Below are positions 1 through 8,959 of a stretch of 64,000 nt of DNA, one piece after another. The stretch comes from G963664115 sp965263045. GTDB lineage: Bacteria > Acidobacteriota > Terriglobia > 20CM-2-55-15. Below the pieces are notes generated by a model, which saw only the letters and a list, made by a program, of their open reading frames with translations, ran no database searches and had not been told where the DNA came from. Made by a program: the position numbers and the translations under genes. Position 1 is the stretch's first letter. The number at the start of each line of letters is the position of its first letter. The DNA is taken from assembly GCA_965263045.1 (NCBI GenBank), contig CBDHGK010000041.1, forward strand, positions 434,001 through 498,000, in the 5' to 3' direction.

Positions 1-142
1 CCAGTGGCGACCTTACCACTGTTCCGAGAGCACGGCGTTTCGAACTACACCTCACCCTCAATGCTATATTTTGATTTGCGCTCGTAGCTCAAACGGGTAT
101 GCTGGGCCCGAATCGATATTTCCAGAATACGGAGGAAGTTCT

Positions 143-1102
143 GTGAAGCCCGAATCGCTTTTACTGCCGCTCGCGATTGTCGTTCTGTTGAACGGCATCA
201 CCCTGACGAATGCGTCCGGCCAAAGCCCTGATCAGCAATTCGACCTCCGCGTGTTGACCGACGTCGGCGCCAACGAGATCCAGCAATTGGCCCGGCAGGC
301 CGACAGGGGTGACGTCGTTTCGCAGCGAATGCTCGGACTGCTCTACCTCACAGGCGATGACCCCAGGGACCCGCGCAGAACGGAGTTAGTCGGGGTGAAT
401 GCCGAAGAAGCCGCGAAATGGTTCCAGATCGCGGCCGAACAGGGCGACTTGCTGTCACAACTCAGACTCGGCCTCCTCTACCACGACGGAAATGGAGTGC
501 GGCGCGACTACGCCGAAGCCGCCAAGTGGCTCCGTGCCCCGGCTGAGTCGGGTGATGTGGACGCCCAGACGTTCATGGGCAGTGTTTACACACGGAGCAG
601 CGCTACCTGGGAACTGGACTACATCGAGGCCGCCAAGTGGTTCCGCCTTGCCGCGGATCAGGGTAGCCTGGGCGCGATACTCACCCTGGCGGGCCTCTAT
701 CACAACGGTCTGGGTGTCGAGCTGGATTTTGAACAGGCGATGGAGTTGTACCAGCAGGGATCCGACAACCCAACGGCTCAGTTTAACATTGGAACCATGT
801 ATCGACGGGGCGAAGGCGTCTCCGTGGATCTCGATGACGCCGCCGAATGGATTGAACGGGCGGCCGATCAGGGGCACACCACGGCCCAGTATGAGCTGGG
901 CACAATGTACTTCGAAGGCGAAGGTGTGAGAAAAGACAACGTCCGGGCTCATATGTGGGTCGATCTGGCCCTTGCTTCCTCTTCGGGTGCCGAGTTAGCC
1001 GGTCGCACCGAGATGCGGAATACCATCGCGGCTGAAATGTCGCCTGGCGAGATTGCCGAAGCCGTCGAACTCGTCGACGACTGGAGGCCTGGCTCCCGCT
1101 GA
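143..1102 (+). CDS. Sel1-repeat (tetratricopeptide-like) secreted protein
   Basis: 319-residue protein. GTG at 143 is chosen because GGAGGAAG lies just upstream and the new N-terminus (VKPESLLLPLAIVVLL...) is a clean Sec signal peptide; the open frame reaches further upstream but that part has no signal character. After the signal peptide come about six Sel1-type repeats of about 36 residues with the hallmark A-x-x-x-L-G-x-x-Y and G-x-G-V-x-x-D patterns, for example LGLLYHDGNGVRRDYAEAA and IGTMYRRGEGVSVDLDDAA. Sel1 repeats form an alpha-solenoid that binds other proteins, so an adaptor role in the periplasm is likely. No catalytic motif is visible and the partner is unknown. Stand-alone gene on the plus strand. 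Confidence 0.85.
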   Translation: MKPESLLLPLAIVVLLNGITLTNASGQSPDQQFDLRVLTDVGANEIQQLARQADRGDVVSQRMLGLLYLTGDDPRDPRRTELVGVNAEEAAKWFQIAAEQGDLLSQLRLGLLYHDGNGVRRDYAEAAKWLRAPAESGDVDAQTFMGSVYTRSSATWELDYIEAAKWFRLAADQGSLGAILTLAGLYHNGLGVELDFEQAMELYQQGSDNPTAQFNIGTMYRRGEGVSVDLDDAAEWIERAADQGHTTAQYELGTMYFEGEGVRKDNVRAHMWVDLALASSSGAELAGRTEMRNTIAAEMSPGEIAEAVELVDDWRPGSR

Positions 1103-1206
1103 TCAGATGCGGAACGGTGACCGGTCTCCTGGATTCCCCGGTATCTTGAGCCTAAGAATGAGGTAGCCCCGGGTCCCGTTTCTGCCCATTTTTCCAAGGG
1201 GAGTCT

Positions 1207-2747
1207 GTGCGCATTTTGAAAGTGCTCGTTTTCGTTGTCTCGACCGCGCTCTGGGTGGCCGCATCCACGCCCGGGGTGGGGGCCCCCCCGTCCAGATCAC
1301 CAATCCGATTCCGGACCCGATTGAGAAACGTGGGCTCATGGTCGAGATCAGGGATGTCGTACGCCTGCCGGATTCGCGCGGAATGCGGCCCCTCGATCAG
1401 GACGTCAACCCGGCCGGCTGGGCGCGGGTCAGCTACGTCCGCGACATTCCAGACGGCCGTCGGTTCGTTAACGACTCGCGTGGACTCTTGTACCTCCTCG
1501 ATCACGAGAACCCGCCCACGCTTTACGCGAACGTTGCCGAGGCATTTCCCTTCGCCGTCTATAACAGACTGGAGAGCGGGTTTATCGGATTCGATTTCCA
1601 TCCGGAATTCGCCCGGAACGGATTGCTCTACACCGTGCACGCCGAGCACGCGAGCGCGAATCCCGCCACTTTGGACTTTATTCCTCCCAGCTTCACCGCG
1701 GCCGATGTCACCTACCACAACGTCATCACCGAATGGCGGGCGACGAACCCGGCGGCGAACACCTTCGAAGGCACCCGTCGCGAACTGCTCCGTGTGGCCA
1801 ACGTGGTCAGCAACCTCACACACCCGTTCGGGCATGTGGAATTCAATCCGACTTCGATGCCGGGAGACGGGGACTACGGCCTGCTTTACACAAGCGGCAG
1901 CGACTTCGGGTTCAGCAACGGCGGCGGTGGAAACGCGAACAGGCCCGACCAGGCGCAGCGCCTGGATACTGTCGCCGGTGCCATTTTGCGATTCGATCCT
2001 CGCAGTCCTTCCGAATCGGGTGGGATGAAAGGTCTTGGTGACTACACGATTCCGGCAATCAACAAGTTTGCCGCGGACAGCGACCCAGATACTCTCGGCG
2101 AAATTTACGCGATCGGGTTCCGGAACGCCCACAGGCTTTCTTGGGATCTGACCGATGGCACAATGTTCGCGGCGGACATCGGGATGAACCACATTGAGGA
2201 AATCAACATCGTCCGTGAAGGTGAGAACTACGGCTGGATGCAGCGGGAGGGCTACTTCGAAAACGGCGTCACACGTACAGGCGGAGCTCTCGATCAGCTG
2301 TTCCCGCTGCCGGCACAGGTTCTTAACGGCAACAGCACGGACGGATTCACCTATCCCGTTGCGATCTACGACCACAATGACGGCCAGGCCGTGTCGGGCG
2401 GATTCGCCTACTACGGCCTCATCGCGGCACTCCGCGGCAAGTTCATCTTTGGGGACCTCGCCCGGGGCCGCCTCTTTGCCGCCGATCTTGAGGCCATGAA
2501 GGCGGCTGATGACGGCATACCAGGAACCGTAGCCCCCGTCGAAGAAATCCAGCTCTACACCCGGAACTCGAGCGGCGACCGGATCTACGTAACGTTCCGG
2601 GAGCTGATCGAAGCGGCAAATGGCGCCGCCGCCAGCCGGGCCGACCTGCACATCAGCCGCAGCCGCGATGGTGAACTGTTCATCACGTCAAGGCAGGATG
2701 GGTTCATACGCATGCTCGTTCCGGAACCCGGTGACGGCGCACCATGA
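1207..2747 (+). CDS. PQQ-dependent sugar dehydrogenase-like protein, frameshifted near the N-terminus
   Basis: Glucose/sorbosone dehydrogenase fold (beta-propeller, soluble PQQ-type), predicted periplasmic. The signal peptide lies in the frame starting with GTG at 1207 (SD AAGGGGAG), reading MRILKVLVFVVSTALWVAAS. The mature domain lies in another frame (internal ATG at 1338). The frames join cleanly at a run of seven C (1283-1289): one extra C, or a -1 slip, gives ...GAPPVQITNPIPDPIEKRG. Family-like stretches include IGFDFHPEF, DGDYGLLYTSGSDFG, IYAIGFRNAHRLSWD, GENYGWMQREG and the C-terminal DGELFITSRQDG. Total is about 513 residues when joined, longer than minimal family members because of inserts. 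The substrate cannot be named. An annotation starting at 1338 would lose the signal peptide. Confidence 0.82.
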
Positions 2748-3017
2748 CCGCGTTAGGCCATCTCCGTTCTGGCAAACACGGGTCATGGAAAAGCTCAAGC
2801 TGGGTTCACGACTCGGTCAGTGAGCGTGATTCGGGACTGACAAATCCGCCGAACTCCGTTCTTCTGAGGGATCACCCGGGCATCGGACCAAGCAAGTCCC
2901 TGCGCTAAGGTGGGGGCGCAACCAACGGTCTCATAATTCGGGATGCTGTCGCCGATCAGGAAGAGGCGACGGCGATTGGACGGCTTCCATTTGCCAACCG
3001 TTCTCCCATCCGCATGC
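2748..3017. other. Non-coding spacer
   Basis: Between the sugar dehydrogenase and a small Cys-rich gene. I see no credible gene, promoter or terminator. Confidence 0.5.
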
Positions 3018-3236
3018 TCAACGGAACACGGTCGAATCTGCGACGCTGTTCCAGTGTCTCCAACACCCGAAGTGTCCATCTTCAGCCAGTTCAGCCGGAT
3101 GTTGCGGTTCCCGGGTCAGGCCGAGCATGACGGCGTCGCAGCAAATGGGTCTTTCGCAGTCTGAACACACCATGAATCCGCCGTTCAACAAAGGTTCATC
3201 AATCAGATCGGATTCGCAGGAGCAGTACTCTGGCAT
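3018..3236 (-). CDS. Small cysteine-rich (zinc-ribbon-like) protein
   Basis: 72-residue open frame with a good ribosome binding site (GAGAGGTG four bases before ATG on the minus strand). Cysteines are at 5, 7, 24, 27, 32 and 33, in the contexts YCSCESD and MVCSDCERPICC, plus one near residue 57 (HFGCWRH). The CxxC pairs suggest a small zinc-binding protein. No family recognised. The start signal and the Cys spacing are the only reasons to call it a gene; it could be a chance frame. Confidence 0.4.
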   Translation of the reverse strand: MPEYCSCESDLIDEPLLNGGFMVCSDCERPICCDAVMLGLTREPQHPAELAEDGHFGCWRHWNSVADSTVFR

Positions 3237-3392
3237 GGCGCACCTCTCATCTTCATTGGGAAATATCTCTTAACTGGTATCGGCCAGAGTCCAGCCTGCC
3301 TTTAGAGGGATGCATGGTCGCCGTCAACAAACGATTGCCGAAGAATATAAACTGGTTTCTCACCAGTTGAGCGGCCACGTTAGTTGGAGCCC

Positions 3393-3478
3393 GAGATATG
3401 GGACGGACACCTAATTCTCTAGGTCGGCAGACATCACGGTGTGTTGACATACCGAATTAGGTGTCCGTCCCAGATCTC
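3393..3478. repeat. 25-bp inverted repeat, mobile-element-like hairpin
   Basis: Left arm 3393-3417 and right arm 3454-3478 are reverse complements with a single mismatch (3398/3473); the inner 18 bp, gggacggacacctaattc and its complement, are perfect. The loop is 36 nt. The sequence resembles the ends seen beside REP-associated (Y1/IS200-like) transposases, from memory; no transposase gene is present here. It may be a non-autonomous remnant, or work as a bidirectional hairpin. Confidence 0.7.
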
Positions 3479-3540
3479 CCGCCCAGCAAGGCTTATTTGA
3501 TGTGAGAAACCCTGGCTCCCGAACTGGTGATCTATACGGG

Positions 3541-3732
3541 CTAGGGGCCTGTAACAGAGACATTGCCAGTGGCGTTCGGAGCCCAACGGGGCCGGATTTC
3601 AGGAGGCAACAGGTTGACGACCGGACGTCGCGGGGACGAGGGAATGCGCCTACATTCAGAGGAGGAGCGACAACAAAGACGGCCCCATTCCGCCCGCACG
3701 CGGGTCCCGATTCGGGTGGTACAGGCCACTAG
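3541..3732. repeat. MITE-like dispersed repeat, copy 1 (complete)
   Basis: About 192 bp bounded by ctaggggcctgta (3541-3553) and tacaggccactag (3720-3732), which are 13-bp terminal inverted repeats with one mismatch. Most of it recurs in reverse orientation at 18807-18970. The end motif ggcctgtaacagagacattg recurs in slightly altered form at 8857 and 58784. It codes for nothing credible, so it fits a miniature inverted-repeat element. Confidence 0.7.
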
Positions 3733-3914
3733 GCGGCGCGCTCGGTCGAGGGGCTGCAGGAAGGAAGTGGGCCCGTTATGGGCGCCCTCTGTCGGGAGAA
3801 GAAGAAATCGGATCTCCGGGTCCCGATCGAATTACAAGCAGTTGAGTGGGCCCGTGGGAAACGTAAAGAAATCTCAGGCGAGCGTCGGCGGTGTCGCTGA
3901 CAGAGAGGAAGTCT

Positions 3915-4703
3915 TCACAGGGCGCCGCTACGGCTCATCGCATACAAAACGAAATCGAGTCCGAGCTTAAGCGCTTCAGCCGAAGGCTCGACCGGATATC
4001 GGGGGTTGTCGATAAACTCCCAGAAATCGCCCACGTCGTTGTTGTAGCAGATGATCATGGACAGGCCGCCCCGGCCGTCGGGGAAGCCAAAGAATATCGA
4101 TTTGACACCCGTCATCGGATGGACCGTGTTGAGGCTGTTGATGTCGTACAGTGTATGAAAGATCGCGTGGCTATTATCCAGGTTGATGATTTCCCGATCC
4201 GGAAATGCCCGCCGGAGGTTCATCCTCAGATTTTCGAACTCGCGCGGCCCCTGGCCCTGTCCTCCGAAATCGTCCACCATGACGAAACCCCCGCGGTCGA
4301 TGTATTCCCGGAAGTTCAAAACCTCCGCGTCGGTCAGCCACATCTGGCCGGGCTCAGAAACATAGCTGAACGGATACTGGAATATCTCGGGACTACCGAG
4401 CTCGACAATCCTGTAGGACATGGGTTCGACGTCGATCAGCGAGGTTTCCTTCATAACCTGCAGGATGTGCTGCTCGGCGACTGGATAGTCATGGGCCCAA
4501 CCGTCGCCCCAATAACGCCCTGTCCCGTAGCGCCACCGGGCGAAGATAAACTCTGTTTGTGCGGGTTCATTCTGCCGGATGAAGTTGTAGCCTCCAAAGC
4601 GGCCACCTTGGCTGAACCGGCCATATGCGACGCCGCCCGCCGCAAGTACGACCAGCAGAGCTATAACGATTGCGGGGGCAAATCGGCGATGCATCTGAAA
4701 CAT
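3915..4703 (-). CDS. DUF4159 domain-containing protein
   Basis: 262 residues. An N-terminal hydrophobic helix (about residues 7-26, IVIALLVVLAAGGVAYGRF) acts as signal or anchor. The rest matches DUF4159, a class I glutamine-amidotransferase-like fold: FIFARWRYG, the segment near SWAHDYPVAEQ (here DGWAHDYPVAEQ), a central DAEVLNFREYIDRGGFVMVD strand-helix unit, and MIICYNNDVGDFWEF near the end. The family often accompanies MoxR/BatA-type genes, but no such neighbours are present. Biochemical role unknown; probably periplasmic. It is separated from the truncated amidohydrolase on the same strand by about 180 bp. Confidence 0.85.
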   Translation of the reverse strand: MFQMHRRFAPAIVIALLVVLAAGGVAYGRFSQGGRFGGYNFIRQNEPAQTEFIFARWRYGTGRYWGDGWAHDYPVAEQHILQVMKETSLIDVEPMSYRIVELGSPEIFQYPFSYVSEPGQMWLTDAEVLNFREYIDRGGFVMVDDFGGQGQGPREFENLRMNLRRAFPDREIINLDNSHAIFHTLYDINSLNTVHPMTGVKSIFFGFPDGRGGLSMIICYNNDVGDFWEFIDNPRYPVEPSAEALKLGLDFVLYAMSRSGAL

Positions 4704-4886
4704 GTTCGTATTCTGTGATGAAATCGGTAGAGGTTCAAGCGAAACACTCCGGAGCGCTTCGAATGTTCAGTCGGGGACGTACCGAATCCCGCCCATCCGC
4801 ACGGCGGTTGGGCCGGAGAAAATATCTGCCATAGCGACGTCGTGTCGCGATTCCGTTGTCGCTGATTTATCGACGCACCGGTCGGA

Positions 4887-5612
4887 TCAACGCTGATCCG
4901 AGCGGATTTCACCGCCAACCACCGTCAGCCTCGTATTCAGCATGTTCCAGTAGCCGTCGAGCGGGTTGCCTTCAACGACGACGATGTCCGCCAGTTTTCC
5001 TACCTCCAGCGTGCCGAGGTCATCGCTCATCTCGATATACGACGCCGAGTTCGGGCCCATCAGCTTGATGATGTCGGACATCGAGAACATCAGATTGAGG
5101 GTTTTCAGTTCGTGTTCGAGACCGGCCGATGCGAGGTATCGGGTGTTGGTGTCGTAGCCATACGTGATACCGGCATCCCATGATGTACGCGCATTGACGG
5201 CCTTGTAACCAGCTTCCCGCCCCCGGCCCTCTCCGGCGATGATTGCATCCGGCCATGCATCACCGTCGGGGAACCGCGGCCGGTTGTCATCGGCAAACAC
5301 GCCGAATACCGGAACCCCAAAGCCGATCGTTGGCAACTGCATGACGCCGGCGTTGGCCATGATCGTAGACGCCTCAAAGTCCTGCCAGCCGAAATGGGGA
5401 GCGTGAACGAGCTTCCTCATTCCCGCATCTACTGCGGCGACCATCGCCTGTGGGCTCACCGCATGGACCTGGATCCAGACGCCGACCTTCATCCCCTCGT
5501 CCGCGGCAGCCCTGAGATTGGCCAGTTCCTGTTCGGTCGGCCCCGGCAGGGGCGTGAGGCCGATCTCACCCGTATAGCCCCTGTGCGTACCCGCAAATCG
5601 AGGGGCGATCAT
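4887..5612 (-). pseudogene. Amidohydrolase family protein, N-terminally truncated
   Basis: 241 residues matching only the C-terminal half of imidazolonepropionase-like amidohydrolases (usual length about 430-480). Visible features: WIQVHAVSP and KLVHAPHFGWQ strands, and the C-terminal hallmark LGTLEVGKLADIVVVEGNPL, where the second beta-sandwich begins. The HxH metal site and the leader/signal region of an intact enzyme are absent, and a TGA lies in frame two codons before the first ATG (5612). I found no matching N-terminal part in the other minus-strand frames between 5613 and 6116, so the 5' half seems deleted rather than frameshifted. Unlikely to be active. Confidence 0.75.
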
Positions 5613-6116
5613 AACTCAGGCGCTTCCGGACGCGCATGGGTTGGCAATTGCAGGCCCTGTCCAGGGCCACAAGATATATCGAAGTCTTGTCACGTGAACC
5701 GCCGACTCAACACACGAGCGACAGAGCAGATTATTGGCTTCGATCGGTCACCCTACGCGTTTTCAGACCCACGCACGACGGGGGCCGACTGGATTGTCAG
5801 GAGGAGATGTTGATTTGTCCTGTCGCCTTTACAATTGTGCTTATCAGTAAAAGACTAATTATTATATTTCCTGTATTAAATTGACTTAGTATTTGTCAAT
5901 CACGCAATATTTGCGCAACGGCCTGTATTATATGCGCGCCATGAGCGGGGCAACACCTGCAGGTCGCCATTTTCGAACGAGCATCCCGGGTCGCTTCGGG
6001 CCTCAGATCCTGAGCGCGCGACCAGGCTGGAACGATGTTCGAGTCCAGACGTCACCTTAGTCGCCCCGACATTGGGCGAGCGATGAACGCTTTAGACGAT
6101 CTTATGGAGGTGGGCA
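5613..6116. promoter_or_regulatory. Intergenic region with an AT-rich promoter-like segment
   Basis: No gene seen. Positions about 5830-5935 are much more AT-rich than the rest of the window, with several TATTAT/TAATTATT stretches (for example tgtattatatgcg near 5930) as expected for a promoter or for foreign DNA. It lies between the broken amidohydrolase and the small gene at 6117. I could not assign a convincing -35/-10 pair. Confidence 0.3.
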
Positions 6117-6455
6117 TTGACGGACACTGAAACTATTTCGAGTTGGAAAGGCGGCTCCGGATCACTTCTAAAAGCCGATTGTCACAGCAGCAATACAGGA
6201 GCAGCGACTGAAATCATCGAACAGGTGCGGGCCAGGCTCGCCAAAGCGGACGATCGCATAGCAGCGCTGCAATCGGAACTGAGAAAGAAACACTTAAGCG
6301 TCCGCTCCCTGTTTTCTGACGACTTCCCAACCGAGGAAGTCGCCAAGATCAAAGAACTGGTCTGGACATTCCATCGTGGGCTGCCGGGGGGCTGCCAGTG
6401 CAACCTCTGTGGCGAAGTTGAGCGAAGCCGGAGGGAGATCGAAGGCTTGTTGTAA
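6117..6455 (+). CDS. Small hypothetical protein with coiled coil and CxC-x2-C motif
   Basis: 112 residues. TTG start preceded by a strong GGAGGTG. The middle (IIEQVRARLAKADDRIAALQSELRKK) is a charged heptad-like helix, then FHRGLPGGCQCNLCGEVERS carries three close cysteines that could bind metal. No signal peptide or membrane segment. No family recognised. The good RBS and non-random composition support a real gene, downstream of an AT-rich upstream region. Confidence 0.5.
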   Translation: MTDTETISSWKGGSGSLLKADCHSSNTGAATEIIEQVRARLAKADDRIAALQSELRKKHLSVRSLFSDDFPTEEVAKIKELVWTFHRGLPGGCQCNLCGEVERSRREIEGLL

Positions 6456-7049
6456 TATTGTCGACCAACAAACCCCGTGAACCAGAGGATCCCGCTCCCG
6501 CAAAGGGGCTCTTCTTGCGCGCCAACCCGGGTTTTGAGGTCTCGAATCGGACCGGATCCCTTTGTTGCTGTTTGAGATATGCGACTCCAGGTATTCACTG
6601 ATTCTCGAACTTCGCCCATGGGAAGCGAAATGGCAGGCGCACAAATTCGCAGCCGGCACAGCCGGGCCTCGACCCAGGCAAAACACCTCACCCGGGACGC
6701 GTCTCAGCGGATCCGAATGCTGCCCGAGAACGCGCGTGGACCCCACTCTGTGATCGCTGATCGGACGGAATGAATACCGTTGTCGCCGTTGTTCCCTCTC
6801 ATCAATCGACCGCCGATTTCATAAGCTGGTCGTCGGAGGGAAGTGAACACAGATCGTTGAACAATCTCGGGCTCCACCGATCCGAATCAATACGTGGAAA
6901 CCGAGGAGATTCCGAAGGCCGAACCTTGCCAGAACCCCGATGTGGGGGCCGAAGCCGAGCGCCCCGGGCGAAAATGTATCTTCACTTCTCAATAGGGGGT
7001 TCGGCGCCTGACCAGCGACTACAGGTAAGCTGGGTACGGAGGGTCAGGA
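6456..7049. other. Spacer without recognisable gene
   Basis: About 590 bp ahead of the sigma factor gene. Open frames here are short, lack start signals and look like chance. The sigma factor promoter should lie near its right end, but I cannot identify it. Confidence 0.4.
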
Positions 7050-7658
7050 TTGGTTGGAGCCCGGACATCGACAAAAGCGAGCGAAGCCGAAGACCGGCCG
7101 ACAACAGTGGGCACGGATTCGGATCGGAAACTGGTTGCTGCGATTCTCAGCAAGAATCGAAAGGCGGCGGCGGAGTTTGTCTCGAAATATAGCGATCCGG
7201 TTTACCGGTACGCCCGGTACCGTCTGATGCCGCGGATCGATCTCGTCGATGACCTTGTCCAGGAGGTGTTTCTGGCTGCCTGGGACAACCTCGAGTCCTA
7301 CCGCGGCAAATCGTCGCTCAAGAGCTGGCTGCTGGGAATCGCCAGGCACAAAGCGGAAGCCCACTACCGGCGAGAATTGCGACGACATATTTCCTTCGAC
7401 TCCGGTCACGACCCGGTTCCTGAGCCAGTACTTGAACCATCGCTGGACAGCGATCTGGATCGTGAGCGCTCGAAAACACAGACGCGCGAGATCCTTGGGG
7501 ACCTGCCAGAATCGTACCGGTTGTTGCTATTCTGGAGATACTGGGAGCGGCGCAGTCTGGCCGAAATTGCCACGGAACTTGGAAAGACAGAAAAGTCCGT
7601 GGAACGCGCCCTGGCGCGTGCACGGACCCAGTTCAAACGGAGATGGAACCGTGGATAG
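7050..7658 (+). CDS. RNA polymerase sigma factor, sigma-70 family (ECF type)
   Basis: 202 residues. TTG start at 7050 with GGAGGGTCAGGA upstream; the first about 25 residues are poorly conserved so the start could be later. Region 2 covers about residues 38-110: YARYRLMPRIDLVDDLVQEVF, AAWDNLESYRG and SLKSWLLGIARHKAEAHYRR, with the typical D-D-x-x-Q-E-x-F and F/W-x-x-x-x-W-L-x-x-I-A-R motifs. Region 4 covers about 147-197: LPESYRLLLFWRYWERRSLA then EIATELGKTEKSVERALARA, the helix-turn-helix that reads the -35 element. The linker is rich in Asp, Glu and Pro. A small Cys-rich gene starts 22 bp downstream and may be its regulator. Confidence 0.92.
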   Translation: MVGARTSTKASEAEDRPTTVGTDSDRKLVAAILSKNRKAAAEFVSKYSDPVYRYARYRLMPRIDLVDDLVQEVFLAAWDNLESYRGKSSLKSWLLGIARHKAEAHYRRELRRHISFDSGHDPVPEPVLEPSLDSDLDRERSKTQTREILGDLPESYRLLLFWRYWERRSLAEIATELGKTEKSVERALARARTQFKRRWNRG

Positions 7659-7680
7659 TGATGGAACAAGGAACGTGAAC

Positions 7681-8019
7681 ATGTCCGATCATCCGGAAGG
7701 CCGCTTCTTCGAACGTCTGGCTCACATCGCTGAGTCGATTGAAGACACGCTTCGGGCACCGTCGCGTCTGCAATCGAAAATCTATTCCAAACTGGTGAAG
7801 CGGATGGAGGAATCCGGCCCGCTACTTGGGGTGGAACCAACTTGCGAGACGCACAGCCTGTGCGTCTTCGAAGGTCTGGTTCAGATTGCGCCCCTGACAG
7901 AAAACATCGGTTCGGTCAACTTCTGCAAGTATTGCCATGCCCGGGTCCTGGCAGAGCGTTTCGAAAGGGCTCCGATTTGCTGGAGTGCTTGCCCGTATGT
8001 CGGCTTTCAGGAGCGCTAG
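7681..8019 (+). CDS. Small Cys-rich protein encoded next to the ECF sigma factor
   Basis: 112 residues, ATG at 7681 after AAGGAACG. N-terminal half is helical and polar (FFERLAHIAESIEDTLRAPS); C-terminal half carries Cys/His in three clusters: C55 and C61 (CETHSLC), C82/C85/H86 (FCKYCHA), C100/C104 (CWSAC). This could form a metal or redox-sensing site. Position suggests co-transcription with the sigma factor and a possible anti-sigma or sensor role, but it lacks the HxxxCxxC zf-HC2 motif and has no membrane segment, so this is inference. Its stop overlaps by four bases the stop of the convergent beta-barrel gene. Confidence 0.6.
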   Translation: MSDHPEGRFFERLAHIAESIEDTLRAPSRLQSKIYSKLVKRMEESGPLLGVEPTCETHSLCVFEGLVQIAPLTENIGSVNFCKYCHARVLAERFERAPICWSACPYVGFQER

Positions 8020-8702
8020 TAATAACGGACAAAGCCGACGAGGTTCTGGAAGTTCATCAGACTGCGCTCACCGACCGGGTTGAGCTGTCGCCCGATTGGA
8101 TTCGGTCCGATGAACTCGCTGAAGCTGTAACGAACGGCCCAGTCGCGGCCCACCCGCACATCAATACCGACTGCCGACCGGAGCACAACTGTGGTCTCCC
8201 GAAAGCTCGCCGGCGGAATCATCACCGGTCCAACGGCGACCCGCGTCCGTGCCGCAGTGCTCTGAAAGCGAACCCGCCCGATGCCCGTCGAAAGGTAGGG
8301 CCGGATTCGCTCACCCCGAGCTCTGAAATACAGAAGAAAGTCCCCAAAGACGCTGTTATGAGAGCTTGTCCGCTCCTGTTCGAAAATAGCCGCGCCGCCG
8401 GCGAAGGCCTCGGTCGAAGTGAGTGTCAGGCGGTTCCTGTTCCAGATATAGTTGCCCTGAAAGCTCACGTAGTCATTGACAGACCACCCTCCAAAGATGT
8501 CGAGTGCCGCGCCGTTCATCGGGTTGTATAGCGAGACAGCCGACCGCTCCTGGGTGGTGACGGATCGTCCGTCCCCCGACAGTGTGGAGATTCCACCGAC
8601 CACGCCGAAGTAGATTTGCCCTCCTTGCGCAAAGAGCGTACCCGGACTGACGTGAACGGTCACACCGATCAAAGCCCCAATGATGAAAGTTTTCATACTC
8701 AT
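8016..8702 (-). CDS. Outer-membrane beta-barrel protein
   Basis: 228 residues from ATG 8702 (a second ATG lies two codons on, 8696). Signal peptide MSMKTFIIGALIGVTVHVSPGTLFAQ with a cleavage site at A-Q. The rest is alternating-hydrophobic strands with Gly/aromatic turns (IYFGVVGGIS, DIFGGWSVNDYVSFQGNYIW, VFGDFLLYFRARGERIRPYL, DWAVRYSFSEF) and ends in aromatic FVRYY, as outer-membrane insertion signals do. This is the OmpA/OmpW-like small-barrel type. No OmpA peptidoglycan-binding domain. Function unknown. An upstream in-frame ATG at 8786 exists but adds residues that spoil the signal peptide. Confidence 0.8.
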   Translation of the reverse strand: MSMKTFIIGALIGVTVHVSPGTLFAQGGQIYFGVVGGISTLSGDGRSVTTQERSAVSLYNPMNGAALDIFGGWSVNDYVSFQGNYIWNRNRLTLTSTEAFAGGAAIFEQERTSSHNSVFGDFLLYFRARGERIRPYLSTGIGRVRFQSTAARTRVAVGPVMIPPASFRETTVVLRSAVGIDVRVGRDWAVRYSFSEFIGPNPIGRQLNPVGERSLMNFQNLVGFVRYY

Positions 8703-8856
8703 GACCTGAACCCCGGGACTCGGGGAATTGTGCACTTCGGTTCCATCGTACACGATCAAATAGGTCTGATGGAAAAGAGTGGGCAAAGCGGCACTACCAC
8801 GACTGTCTCAGGCGAGTCGTCCGATTCCGCAGGCACAGGGATACCAGCGTTCTGGT

Positions 8857-8901
8857 GGCCTGTACAGAGACATCGCCAGTGACGATGTCTCTGTACAAGC
8901 C
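8857..8901. repeat. Hairpin of the dispersed repeat family
   Basis: Arms 8857-8875 (ggcctgtacagagacatcg) and 8883-8901 are reverse complements with one mismatch around a 7-nt loop. The left arm plus loop nearly repeats the end of the 3541-3732 element (ggcctgtaacagagacattg then ccagt). It sits between the divergent beta-barrel and DUF2272 genes and may be a minimal, internally deleted copy. Confidence 0.65.
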
Positions 8902-8959
8902 ATTGGGGCGTGATCTCGAAGCGATTTCGAGGGCACCATCTGATAGAATCCGCACTGAC

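Noticed and set aside
1152..2651. Long minus-strand open frame (499 codons) opposite the sugar dehydrogenase
   Set aside because: Exact antisense of a recognised gene with Val/Arg/Glu-rich low-complexity composition and no family motif; a shadow of high-GC codon use.
3891..4718. Plus-strand frame opposite the DUF4159 gene
   Set aside because: The minus strand has clear DUF4159 motifs and a signal sequence; the plus frame has none.
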